Of a DNA stretch of 64,000 bases, positions 46,534 through 58,320 are shown in pieces. Numbering within the stretch: the first letter of the stretch is position 1; the number at the start of each line of letters is the position of its first letter. This stretch comes from JBEKIK01 sp963838495. GTDB taxonomy: Bacteria; Planctomycetota; Planctomycetia; Pirellulales; Thermoguttaceae. Location of the stretch: positions 2,914,001-2,978,000 of the forward strand of contig CAWIRC010000001.1 of NCBI GenBank assembly GCA_963838495.1. Direction: 5' to 3'. The notes under the pieces are model-generated. The model saw only the letters and a list, made by a program, of their open reading frames with translations, had not been told where the DNA came from and ran no database searches. The position numbers and the translations under genes were made by a program.

Positions 46534-47703
46534 CTATAATCCCGCGGCCTTGGCTAATTCGGAGGCCTTGTGGGTTTTTTCCCAGGTGAATTCGGGTTCG
46601 GCGCGGCCGAAATGGCAGCTCCCGGCAAGCTTGCGGTAGATCGGCCGGCGGAGGTCGAGATACTTGATAATCTTACCCGGCGTGAGCGGGAACACCTCGC
46701 GGACAATGTCGCATAGCTTCTGCTCGGAGATCTTGCCGGTGCCCTTGGTGTCAACCAACACGCTCACCGGATCGGAGACGCCGATGGCGTAGGCCAACTG
46801 CAACTCGCAGGATTCGGCCAGTCCGGCGGCCACGATGTTTTTGGCGATATGCCGGGCCATGTACGCGGCCGAGCGGTCGACCTTGGTGGGGTCTTTGCCG
46901 CTGAAGGCCCCGCCGCCGTGGCGCACCCAGCCGCCATAGGTATCGACGATAATTTTCCGCCCGGTCAGGCCGCAGTCGCCGTGGGGGCCGCCGACTTCAA
47001 ACCGGCCGGTGGGATTGATGAAATATTTTATCTCGCCTTTCACCAGGTTCTGGGGCAAGAGCGGCTTTACGATTTGCTCGACGATAAATTCGCGGATCTC
47101 CTTCTGGCTCACCTCGGGCGTGTGCTGCGTGGACACCACAACGGTGTCGATGCGCTTGGGCTTGTAATCCTCGTATTCCACGGTCACCTGGCTTTTGCCG
47201 TCCGGGCGGAGCCAGCCGACTTCATTGTTTTTCCGAACCAGCGTAAGGCGGTCGAGAATTTGATGCGATAATTGAATGGGCAGCGGCATCAACTCCGGCG
47301 TGTGATTGCAGGCGTATCCGAACATCATTCCCTGGTCGCCGGCGCCGATGTCTTTTCCCTTGGCTTGATCTTCATTCACGCCCATGGCGATATCCGGGCT
47401 TTGCCGGTCGAGCGAGAGCATGATCGCGCACGTATCGGCGCAGATGCCCATGCGGTCGTCGGTGTAGCCTACATCGCGAATGGCCTGGCGGATGACCTCC
47501 GGATAGTCAACGGCGGCCTGGGTGGTGATTTCGCCGGCCACGATGGCGATTCCGGTGGTGACCATGGTTTCGCAGGCCACGCGGCTCATGGGGTCCTTGG
47601 CGATAAGGGCGTCGAGGATGCCGTCGGAAATCTGGTCGGCCAACTTGTCCGGATGGCCCTGGCTGACGGCCTCGCTGGTGAAGGGAAATTTGCCTTTTGG
47701 CAC
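46534..47703 (-). CDS. metK: S-adenosylmethionine synthetase
   Basis: This is a 389-residue enzyme making S-adenosylmethionine from ATP and methionine. Signatures are FTSEAVSQGHPDKLADQISD at the N-terminus, GAGDQGMMFGYACNHTPELM near residue 120, and GGGAFSGKDPTKVDRSAAYM near residue 255. The length and motifs are standard. I chose the GTG at 47703 (VPKGKFPFTSEAV) because AGGAG lies 7 bases before it and the homologous proteins start there; the upstream in-frame codons are AT-rich leader. With metH at the right edge it covers the methionine/SAM cycle. Confidence 0.95.
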   Translation of the reverse strand: MPKGKFPFTSEAVSQGHPDKLADQISDGILDALIAKDPMSRVACETMVTTGIAIVAGEITTQAAVDYPEVIRQAIRDVGYTDDRMGICADTCAIMLSLDRQSPDIAMGVNEDQAKGKDIGAGDQGMMFGYACNHTPELMPLPIQLSHQILDRLTLVRKNNEVGWLRPDGKSQVTVEYEDYKPKRIDTVVVSTQHTPEVSQKEIREFIVEQIVKPLLPQNLVKGEIKYFINPTGRFEVGGPHGDCGLTGRKIIVDTYGGWVRHGGGAFSGKDPTKVDRSAAYMARHIAKNIVAAGLAESCELQLAYAIGVSDPVSVLVDTKGTGKISEQKLCDIVREVFPLTPGKIIKYLDLRRPIYRKLAGSCHFGRAEPEFTWEKTHKASELAKAAGL

Positions 47704-47950
47704 GGGAATGCTCCTGGAAATTAAATAAATTATTTTAATTTTATGGTTTAGATCAGGCAATTATAAACCATCATTAGCAGTATTCGCAATCGGGTATCGC
47801 CCTGTTCCGGAAACAATTCGACCAGGCCAAAATTGTGGAAAGACCCTACTATTGGCGGTCATAACCTTTGCTATAATTAAGGACGGCGGGAAACATTGAT
47901 TTCCCGGAGAAAAAGCCAAATTGTATGCTCGGGCGGAAAGTAGCGATGCA

Positions 47951-48541
47951 ATGCGGCGAAATAAGATTTCGTGTTTGCCTTTATGCGCCGGGGTGACGCT
48001 CATAGAATTGCTGGTGGTGATGTTTATCATCTCGATCATGCTGGGGCTTTTGATGCCCGCCTTGCAGCACGCCCGCGAATCGGCCAATCGCACGGTTTGC
48101 GGAAACAATCTGCACCAATTATCGGTAGCTTCGAAAACTCCGAACCCGGCTGCGGGCATGGCGGGCGGGTGGTCAATCGCGATTCTACCATCTATCGAAC
48201 AGCTCGCAGCGGCCGCTGATTTTAAATTACACCCCAAGTTGAAAATCGGCGAGATTTCGTCGTTCGCTTATAACCGGCCCAGGTTATTGACATGCCCGTC
48301 GGCCTCAGAGGTGCAAAGCGATATGCCGCCCATTCCTGCCACGCACTATGTTCGGGCCGGGTCGGACGGCACATGGTGGACAATGGGCGACGCTCCCCTG
48401 GGATGCACCGCCGTTTGGTGCGCGGGTCCGGAATTCTCGGCAGACTATTGGACGAAAAACAAGGGGCCGCACGAGGGCGGATTTATGATCCTCAATCTAA
48501 AAGGCGCGGTTGATTACATGCGCTGGCCGCCCGACGATTAA
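47951..48541 (+). CDS. prepilin-type (DUF1559-like) pseudopilin
   Basis: This is a 196-residue protein with a type IV prepilin leader: GVTLIELLVVMFIISIMLGL, where cleavage would follow the Gly before VTLIE and the +5 Glu is present. The RTVCGNNLHQLSVASK segment matches the start of the DUF1559 family, very abundant in planctomycetes. The C-terminal part has HYVRAGSDGTWWTMGDAPLG. It is shorter than most DUF1559 proteins. The ATG at 47951 is used; an in-frame ATG at 47921 is possible. A pseudopilin-like surface or secretion role is inferred. Confidence 0.8.
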   Translation: MRRNKISCLPLCAGVTLIELLVVMFIISIMLGLLMPALQHARESANRTVCGNNLHQLSVASKTPNPAAGMAGGWSIAILPSIEQLAAAADFKLHPKLKIGEISSFAYNRPRLLTCPSASEVQSDMPPIPATHYVRAGSDGTWWTMGDAPLGCTAVWCAGPEFSADYWTKNKGPHEGGFMILNLKGAVDYMRWPPDD

Positions 48542-48575
48542 TATACAATTCTAATACCAAAGTTTTACATCACAG

Positions 48576-50575
48576 ATGCGCGAACGTAAAAAAATCGACA
48601 ATAAGCCTTCGCTGCAACGCAGGAAAAACATTCGTTTTATCTCTCCTGCCTCATTTAAAACGCTGGCTGCCGCGGCACTGATCGTCGGATTGACTTGCCT
48701 CGCCTACCTGCCATCGATAAACGGCGGATTCTTGCTGGACGACAAAGAGCTGATCACCAGCAACGACCTCGTCCGAGCGCCCGACGGCCTGTTTCGTTAC
48801 TGGTGCACCACCGCGCCTGTGGATTACTGGCCGGCGACCAATTCCGCGTTTTGGCTTCAGTGGCGGTTATGGGGCGATAATCAGATCGGATATCACGCAT
48901 CAAACCTGACGCTGCATATTGTCGAATCGCTGCTCGTCTGGATCGTCTTGCGGAAATCATCAATTCCCGGCATTTCCTGGCAGCCCTCATCTTTGCCGTC
49001 CATCCGGTAAATGTAGAATCGGTGGCCTGGATATCGTCGCTGAAAAATCTGCTGGCAATGCTGTTCTTGCTGCTGTCGATCGTGTGGTACACGAAAACAA
49101 TACAGAGGACGGCGGGCGCTAGCCCAGAAGGCGCCAATCGCGAAACCATAAGCGGTTTCTCTCATCTCTCATCCCTCATCCCTCATCCTTCATCCTGCTA
49201 CTGGCTAAGCCTGGTTGCATTCATTGCGGCCATGCTCAGCAAGGGGTCGGCGGCGACGTTGCCGTTCATCCTGCTGGCAATCGTGTGGTGGCTCCGTCCG
49301 CTCACGAAAAAAGATTTTTTAGGCATCGTGCCCTTTGTGGTGATTACCGCAGTTTTGGCGGTCCTCAACGTCTGGTTCCAGGGGCATGGTTCGCAAACAG
49401 TCGTCCGCAGCGCCAATTTTTTGCAGCGCCTGCTGGGGGCCGGCGGCGTGGTTTGGTTCTATTTGTTCAAAGGACTATGGCCCATCGGTCTCCTGTTTGT
49501 CTATCCCCAGTGGCGTGTCGATGCGGCAAATCCGCTCTGGTGGCCTCCACTTTTATCGGCGTTTATCATTACGATCATACTGTGGCAATACCGAAAGACT
49601 TGGGCCCGGCCGCTATTGTTTGCCTGGGTAGTCTTCGGTGCGGCCCTGGCGCCGGTAATGGGTTTTACCGACGTGGGTTTCATGCAATTCTCGCTCGTGG
49701 CCGATCGTTATCAGCATATAGCCATCATCGTGCCAATCGCGCTGGCCGCGGCCGTTTTCAGTGCATGGTTTCAACAATTACGTGCCGCGCCACGGTGGTC
49801 GGCCGCACTGGTTCTCGTCTTCGCCGTGGCAGCGCTTGCCTTTCTTGCCTGGCGGCAAAGCAGCCTGTACCGCGACCCGATAACACTCTATCAGGCGACC
49901 CTGCAAAAAAATCCGGATAGTTGGCTGCTGCATAATAATTTGGGCAATGCCTTGCATGATATCGGCCGGGAAGATCTGGCAATCGAACAATATCAACTAA
50001 CCCTGCAATTGAGGAGCGATTCTCCACAAATACTCAATAACCTGGGCAATGCCCTGGATGAGTCGGGCGACCCTGCTCGCGGAATCGAGTATCTCAAAAA
50101 ATCGCTGCAATTGAAACCCGATTACCCTGCGGCCCTTTACAATCTGGGCAACGCGCTAATGCATACCGCTCGATACAACGAAGCTCTCGGGTATTATCAG
50201 GAGGCCCTCCGCCTGAAATCCGATTATCCAGAGGCTTATTTAAACTGGGGCAACGCCCTGGTGCACTTGGGCCGATGGCAAGAAGCAATCGAAAAATACA
50301 ACCAAGCGCTCCAGATTCAACCCGATAACGCCGTTTGCTGGTGGGATCTGGCCCTGGCCAATTCCAACATGCGACAATCCGGCCAGGCCGTTGCCTGTGC
50401 CCAAAAAGCGCTTGAATTGGCCCGCTCGCAGCATAAAATGGAACTGGCCGGACAAATAGGAAAATGGCTCGATTCTCACCGCCCCGCCCGCCATATCCCA
50501 CGGAGTAACACGCTTTCCAATTCAAACCTGCGCTATCATATTCATTTATTGAATCTCTGGAAAATAATATCGTAA
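48576..50575 (+). CDS. TMTC/PMT-like polytopic membrane protein with TPR tail (frame-disrupted)
   Basis: This is a membrane protein of about 665 residues. The N-terminal segment LAYLPSINGGFLLDDKELI has the acidic DD loop typical of protein O-mannosyltransferase-like and TMTC proteins. About ten transmembrane spans follow. The C-terminal 220 residues are at least five TPRs (LHNNLGNALHDIGREDLAIE; ALYNLGNALMHTARYNEALG). The frame changes near 48975, after LRKSSIP. The downstream frame resumes with FLAALIFAVHPVNVESVAWI. At 49158-49197 a CATCCCTCAT repeat is read in frame as SHLSSLIPHPSSC, between membrane spans. Glycosyl transfer is possible but the acceptor is unknown. Confidence 0.7.
49158..49197 (+). 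repeat. CATCCCTCAT-type tandem repeat inside the TPR membrane protein gene
   Basis: Four units of CATCTCTCATCCCTCATCCC are read in frame and add about 13 residues between membrane spans. It is the same unit as the array at 6070-6205. Confidence 0.8.
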
Positions 50576-50587
50576 AGCAAATCAGAG

Positions 50588-50697
50588 CCGGGGCGTGTCG
50601 CCCCGGCATTTCCGGGCCGACACGACCCGGCTCCGACGAAAAATGCGACATTTATTACCCGACTTTCAATAACTCCCGGTGAATACACCGGGGGCTA
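50588..50697. repeat. GGGGCGTGTCGCCCCGG and CCCGGTGAATACACCGGG palindromes
   Basis: The first palindromic block (about 50590-50634) contains GGGCGTGTCGCCC and the arm CCGGGCCGACACGACCCGG. The second element (50673-50695) matches the one that ends the ATP-grasp reading frame at 24642. They lie just before a small membrane-protein gene. Confidence 0.75.
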
Positions 50698-50728
50698 TGC
50701 TTGTGGAATTTCAGAAAGGAGCATTGCC

Positions 50729-51010
50729 ATGAACGATGTATTCCAAAAACGGGTCAAGGCGGCGGCGGTGGCGGGCTGGTGGACGCTGCTTATCGCCGCG
50801 ATATTCCTGACGATTCAGTGGCTGGCTTACCTGCGTATCATGCACGACCGGCCGGAGTGGATGCGCGCTTTGTGGGGAGATATCGGTTGGACCTCCGTCC
50901 AGAACATTTGGTTTTGGATGACGGCCATATTCAAGCTCTGCCTCTGGCTGTTCGCGCTGATCGTCATCTGGCTATCGCTCTGGGCGCGGCAGTTGCGAAA
51001 ACGGGCGTGA
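50729..51010 (+). CDS. small two-span membrane protein
   Basis: This is a 93-residue protein with two hydrophobic helices (WWTLLIAAIFLTIQWLAYLR and a second ending LWLFALIVIWLSLWA), separated by a Trp-rich loop (DRPEWMRALWGDIGW), with basic ends. AGAAAGGAG precedes the ATG at 50729 by 7 bases, strong support for translation. There is no recognised family. It is upstream of the toxin-antitoxin module, which has its own promoter. Confidence 0.65.
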   Translation: MNDVFQKRVKAAAVAGWWTLLIAAIFLTIQWLAYLRIMHDRPEWMRALWGDIGWTSVQNIWFWMTAIFKLCLWLFALIVIWLSLWARQLRKRA

Positions 51011-51023
51011 TGAACGGCCCCAC

Positions 51024-51052
51024 TTGATCGATTGTACAAAATATTGTACAAT
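51024..51052 (+). promoter_or_regulatory. promoter with overlapping palindromic operator of the TA module
   Basis: TTGATC (51024-51029) and TACAAT (51047-51052) are spaced by 17 bases. The perfect palindrome ATTGTACAA-AATA-TTGTACAAT (51031-51052) covers the spacer and the -10 box. This is the expected layout for autorepression by the Phd-type antitoxin. Confidence 0.8.
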
Positions 51053-51071
51053 TAGTGTGGAGGTAAAAGCC

Positions 51072-51323
51072 ATGGATTACATTGTGCCTGTTTCCGAAGC
51101 AAGAGGAAAACTCCCCGCGTTGATTAAAAAAACTTCGCAGACCGGAAAACGCCTGATTATCACCAGAAACGGCAGGGCGGCGGCGGTCTTACTCTCGCCC
51201 GAAGAACTGGAGACCTTGGAAATCAAAGCCGATCGAAAACTCTTGAATGCCATTTTGCGGGCGGAAGAAGATATTCAAAAGAAAAGACTCTTTTCGCACG
51301 GCGAAGTATTCAAGAATGTATAA
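51072..51323 (+). CDS. Phd/YefM-type antitoxin
   Basis: This 83-residue antitoxin has the Phd/YefM N-terminal DNA-binding fold: YIVPVSEARGKLPALIKKTS, then RLIITRNGRAAAVLLSPEEL. A helical, charged C-terminus would wrap the toxin. GGAGGT lies 7 bases before the ATG. The gene is directly behind a promoter containing a perfect palindrome. It overlaps the toxin gene by 8 bases, which gives translational coupling. It should neutralise the RelE/ParE partner and repress the operon. Confidence 0.9.
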   Translation: MDYIVPVSEARGKLPALIKKTSQTGKRLIITRNGRAAAVLLSPEELETLEIKADRKLLNAILRAEEDIQKKRLFSHGEVFKNV

Positions 51324-51588
51324 AATTCTCTATACAAGCAAAGCGAAAACCGCCATAGATAAACTACATGCGCAAAAGAAAAAACAAATCAAAGACGCAA
51401 TCGAACGCATAGCCGAAAATACGGAAATCGGCAAACATCTTACGCAGGAGCTAAAGGGATTGTCTTCTTATCGATCCGGTGACTACAGGATAATCTATCG
51501 CGTCCGCCGCGCCGAGATCCTCATCATAATATTAGCCATAGGGCATAGAAGAGATATACACAAAAGAATCTCCAGAAAATTTCGTTAG
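51316..51588 (+). CDS. RelE/ParE-superfamily toxin
   Basis: This is a 90-residue toxin: MYKILYTSKAKTAIDKLHAQ, KKKQIKDAIERIAEN, LKGLSSYRSGDYRIIYRV and LAIGHRRDIHKRI. That is the RelE/ParE pattern with the conserved GDYRIIY strand and the C-terminal GHRRDIY-like motif. RelE members cut mRNA at the ribosome, while ParE members poison gyrase; the sequence alone leaves both open. The basic residues near the end favour a RelE-like nuclease. Its start lies within the antitoxin stop region. Confidence 0.9.
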   Translation: MYKILYTSKAKTAIDKLHAQKKKQIKDAIERIAENTEIGKHLTQELKGLSSYRSGDYRIIYRVRRAEILIIILAIGHRRDIHKRISRKFR

Positions 51589-51591
51589 AGA

Positions 51592-52908
51592 TCAAGGATG
51601 CAGTTTCGCCAATAGTTGGAATGTCCGCCCGGTCGCTCCAATTTGCGATTGTACGAGGGCTTTTGCCCGGCGGCCCAGTCCGGCGGCGTACCGCGGCTCT
51701 TCAAGGCAGCGGCGGACAAAGCGTTCCAGATCAGCGGTGTCGGCCAGTTGCACGGCGGCGTTTTGGGCAAGCATTGAGGCGACGATGTCGCTGAAATTCC
51801 AGGTGTTCGGGCCGAACGATACAGCAGCGCCGTAGGCGGCCGGCTCGATCATGTTCTGCCCGCCGCGCCGGCCGAAACTCCCGCCTACAAAGGCGATCTG
51901 AGCGGTGCCCCACCAGGCTCCCAGTTCGCCCACCGCGTTGACCAGTAAAATCCGCGGGCATTGGATCGGTGGCGGATTTTGTTGGGGCGACAGTTCAACT
52001 GTCGCCCCAACAGCAGCAGATAATTCCGTGCGCCGCCGCCAGGACAAGCCCGATTGATCGATAAGCCGGGCAACGGCGTCGAAACGCTCGGGATGCCGGG
52101 GAACGACGACCAAACTTAGGCGAGGAAATTCCGTCATGATGCGGCAAAAGATTTCCAACACCATCGACTCTTCCGGTTCCTGCGTGCTGCCCGCCAACCA
52201 CACGATGTCATTCTCGGTGAAGCCGGCCATCGCCGCCAGGCGCAGAGTGGCCGGGTTGTCGCGGTCGGTCTGGGCGCCGTCGAATTTCATCGAGCCGGTT
52301 ACCTGCACGGTCTCGGGCCGGGCGCCGAACAGGCCAAAGCGCTGGGCATAAGTTTCATCCTGCACGGCGATTAAATCGATCTGCCGCAATATCCGCGCGA
52401 CAAGCGGCCGAATCCGCCGATAGCCGCGGAAGCTATGCTCGCTCAGCCGGCCGTTGATGACGGCCGCCTTCGCCCCGTGCCGCCGGGCCGCGCGGACCAG
52501 GTTCGGCCAGAGTTCCAATTCCGCCAGCACAAGCACGTCAGGCCGGATGCGCCGCATGGCCGCCGACGTGGCCCAGGTGAAATCCAAAGGACAATAAAAG
52601 GTCTCCAGTTGAGGGAATTTTTTTCGGGCAAGCTCCATGCCCGTGACCGTGGTGGTCGAAATTACGCACTGCCAATCGGGCCGTTTGTTTTCCATCAGCC
52701 GAACCAGCGGCAGCAGGAGGTTCACTTCGCCCACGCTCACGGCGTGCAGCCAGATGCAGGTTTTATCCGATTCGCGCCGCGGCACAAGCCCCAGGAATTT
52801 CGCCGCGTATCCCCGGCGATATTTCCCCTTTCGCACCGCCTGCCAGACGAGCCACGGCAGGCTAACGAGAATAAGCAGCAGGTATAAAACATTCAACAGA
52901 TAAGGCAC
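51592..52908 (-). CDS. kdtA: 3-deoxy-D-manno-octulosonic acid (Kdo) transferase
   Basis: This is a 438-residue GT30 glycosyltransferase placing Kdo on lipid A at the inner membrane. An N-terminal membrane anchor (LLNVLYLLLILVSLPWLVWQ) precedes the catalytic Glu in CIWLHAVSVGEVNLLLPLVR. VLAELELWPNLVRAARRHGA and the C-terminal GGQNMIEPAAYGAAVSFGPN motif confirm the family. The GTG at 52908 with AAGGA is preferred. Farther upstream in-frame codons (IPSRRDGWILNAIR) come from a repeat. A TTGGGGCGACAG palindrome (51980-52013) is read in frame as VGATVELSPQQN. Kdo addition implies LPS, consistent with the LptE-like gene. Confidence 0.92.
   Translation of the reverse strand: MPYLLNVLYLLLILVSLPWLVWQAVRKGKYRRGYAAKFLGLVPRRESDKTCIWLHAVSVGEVNLLLPLVRLMENKRPDWQCVISTTTVTGMELARKKFPQLETFYCPLDFTWATSAAMRRIRPDVLVLAELELWPNLVRAARRHGAKAAVINGRLSEHSFRGYRRIRPLVARILRQIDLIAVQDETYAQRFGLFGARPETVQVTGSMKFDGAQTDRDNPATLRLAAMAGFTENDIVWLAGSTQEPEESMVLEIFCRIMTEFPRLSLVVVPRHPERFDAVARLIDQSGLSWRRRTELSAAVGATVELSPQQNPPPIQCPRILLVNAVGELGAWWGTAQIAFVGGSFGRRGGQNMIEPAAYGAAVSFGPNTWNFSDIVASMLAQNAAVQLADTADLERFVRRCLEEPRYAAGLGRRAKALVQSQIGATGRTFQLLAKLHP
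51980..52013. repeat. TTGGGGCGACAGTTCAACTG palindrome inside kdtA
   Basis: This nearly perfect palindrome of about 34 bases lies within the kdtA reading frame and encodes VGATVELSPQQN. Intergenic copies of the same element are at 21833-21863 and 56797-56830. Confidence 0.85.
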
Positions 52909-52924
52909 AAGGGAATCCTTTCCA

Positions 52925-53050
52925 AGGATGCGAATAGCATTAAGAATCCAACCGTCCCTACGGGACGGAATGTAGATTGTTGATACCTTCATTACCCAGC
53001 GATAAATCGCTGGGCTAACATCAAATGACCCTACGGGTCAAAGCCATCTT
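52925..53050. repeat. CGTCCCTACGGGACGG and related palindromes upstream of kdtA
   Basis: Three small palindromes lie between secA and kdtA: CCGTCCCTACGGGACGG (about 52951-52967), CCAGCGATAAATCGCTGG (about 52997-53014) and TGACCCTACGGGTCA (about 53027-53041). No gene is seen here. Confidence 0.7.
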
Positions 53051-53083
53051 TCCTCCGGTCTCCGGCCTATCGCCTATATACTT

Positions 53084-56786
<3,703 letters not shown>

Positions 56787-57237
56787 TAGCCCATTTTGTT
56801 GGGGCGGCAGTTCAACTACCGCCCCAACAAGGCTGAATTATTTAGCCCCCGATGAATACACAGGGGTGTTTTCTTGGCATTTTTTCATTTATACGGCTGC
56901 TAAACCATTATGTCCAACTGTTATTCGCTTTATTGCCACTGTGTATTAACAGCGGGCCAAATGCAAATATAGCGGGACGAACAAGAATTCCAGAATACCC
57001 TTTTATAATTATACAGGCATATGCAAATTGCCTATTTTAACATAAATGTTTACATCTCTTGCGCAATTCACCTTACTGCGGCAATTTACACTGTCTAGTT
57101 AGTCAGGGTCAAGAAGGAAAATCTTGTCGGATGCTTATGCCTGCATTCATAAAAACAATGAATTGACAAGTCGCATGACTTGGATCCCGTCCAGTGATAA
57201 TATGGGGCGTGGCCCCGGTTTATTAAAGGATCATCCC
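56787..57237. repeat. spacer with TTGTTGGGGCGGCAG palindrome
   Basis: A palindrome of about 35 bases (56796-56830) of the TTGGGGCGGCAG family, with one mismatch, lies upstream of secA. A degenerate CCCGATGAATACACAGGGG element follows at 56845-56865. The remaining roughly 370 bases are AT-rich with no supported gene. AAAGGATC at the end is the ribosome binding site for 57238. Confidence 0.6.
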
Positions 57238-57588
57238 ATGACTGTCGATCAACTGATTTTCGTTGGTTTTAACGGACACGTGGCGGCCCTCAGCCGCGAC
57301 ACGGGTGAAATCGTGTGGTCTAACGACCAGATGCGCAATTATAGCGGACATATCACCTTTCTGCTGGACGAGGACCGTTTGATCGTTTCTTCGAACGGCT
57401 ATATCTACTGCCTCGATCCGCTCACCGGCCAGATACTTTGGCACAATCCCATGAAAGGCTACGGCTACGGCATCGCGTCGTTGGCCTCGGTGCGTGGGTC
57501 GAGCATGCAAGTCATCGTGCAACAAGCCGCCGCGCAGGAAGCAGCCGCCGCCCAGTCGGCGGCGACTGCCCATACGACGGGAACGTGA
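57238..57588 (+). CDS. small PQQ-repeat (beta-propeller blade) protein
   Basis: This 116-residue protein has at least two PQQ-like blades: FVGFNGHVAALSRDTGEIVW and IVSSNGYIYCLDPLTGQILW, with the DxxTGxxxW tail of the PQQ/Kelch-like repeat. A Gln/Ala-rich tail ends the chain. Two blades are too few for a propeller, so oligomerisation or a scaffold role is possible. The ATG at 57238 is chosen because AAAGGATC lies about 8 bases upstream and the blades begin soon after. There is no signal peptide. Confidence 0.75.
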   Translation: MTVDQLIFVGFNGHVAALSRDTGEIVWSNDQMRNYSGHITFLLDEDRLIVSSNGYIYCLDPLTGQILWHNPMKGYGYGIASLASVRGSSMQVIVQQAAAQEAAAAQSAATAHTTGT

Positions 57589-57741
57589 TTCCCGGCACGG
57601 CATAGAACCGCATCCAAAGTCCCTGGTGAATTAACAAGGGGCCAACTAAGATGCCCGCGAAATGCGCTAATTCACCAAGTCCGACATTTCTTTCGTTAAT
57701 CCATCGACAAAAATCATATCAGTATTTGCCGCAGATTGTCT

Positions 57742-57981
57742 TCACGCCTTTAGCGGTCTGTATTCTTCCGAATTGTAAAATTCCATCGCCTTAACGAATG
57801 ATTCGAATTCCAAAATCACCAACCGCTTCGGCGACCAGCCCCCTTCGGCAATCCAGAACTCTCCGCCGCGCACCAAGAAACAGCCGGAATATTTTTTTAC
57901 GACCTTGGGAGTCGCCTGCATATATTCTTTCATTTTTTCGGCGTCGATAATTTCAACGTTCGCGATCATGTATGCAGCCAT
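57742..57981 (-). CDS. DUF1330 family protein
   Basis: This is a 79-residue ferredoxin-like-fold protein of the DUF1330 type: MAAYMIANVEIIDAEKMKEY, YSGCFLVRGGEFWIAEGGWS, RLVILEFESFVKAMEFYNSE and ending EEYRPLKA. The family forms small dimeric alpha-beta barrels with no agreed activity. It ends 3 bases after the downstream-facing stop of nothing else, and starts 5 bases after the DUF6485 gene stop, so the two form a mini-operon. Confidence 0.85.
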   Translation of the reverse strand: MAAYMIANVEIIDAEKMKEYMQATPKVVKKYSGCFLVRGGEFWIAEGGWSPKRLVILEFESFVKAMEFYNSEEYRPLKA

Positions 57982-57985
57982 AAGC

Positions 57986-58189
57986 TTATCGCCTGGAAAA
58001 CTTTATGAAATTTGCGACGCTCCGGTTGTAGGTTTTTTCACCGTCCTTGGGGAAGAAGCAGCCCGGGATTTCGCCGGCCTCGCGGTGATATCGCACGCAC
58101 TCGCAACACAGCCCGCGCTTGGAACAACTATACGTGCAGGTGCACTCTTTAAGATTCTTTTCTTTCAGGCAATCCATGTTGGGCTCCAA
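57986..58189 (-). CDS. DUF6485-like cysteine-rich small protein
   Basis: This is a 67-residue protein with eight Cys residues: MDCLKEKNLKECTCTYSCSK, GLCCECVRYHREAGEIPGCF and the tail YNRSVANFIKFSRR. The pattern matches the DUF6485 family from memory; a bound metal is likely. It is upstream of and close to the DUF1330 gene. The function is unknown. Confidence 0.75.
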   Translation of the reverse strand: MEPNMDCLKEKNLKECTCTYSCSKRGLCCECVRYHREAGEIPGCFFPKDGEKTYNRSVANFIKFSRR

Positions 58190-58204
58190 TCGCTATTTCC
58201 TTGA

Positions 58205-58320
58205 TGTTGTTGGTAGGGTGTGTTAAACGCACCTTCTTTTTTCATGATTACACTCCCGGAGCAAGCTCCGGGGCAAAACGTGCACAATTAAATCGGTGCA
58301 TTTCATGCACCCTACGTTCT
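58205..58320. repeat. GGTGTGTTAAACGCACC and CCCGGAGCAAGCTCCGGGG palindromes
   Basis: GTAGGGTGTGTTAAACGCACC (58212-58232) is inverted at 58297-58316 as GGTGCATTTCATGCACCC. A CCCGGAGCAAGCTCCGGGG hairpin lies between them (about 58253-58271). It sits directly after the real stop of the lipoprotein gene at 58321. Confidence 0.7.

Noticed and set aside
47761..48237. Minus-strand open frame overlapping the pseudopilin
   Set aside because: The plus strand has a clear prepilin leader, and the antisense frame shows no family match.
56852..57040. 62-codon open frame in the secA upstream gap
   Set aside because: It starts inside a repeat-like element, with no ribosome binding site and no homology.
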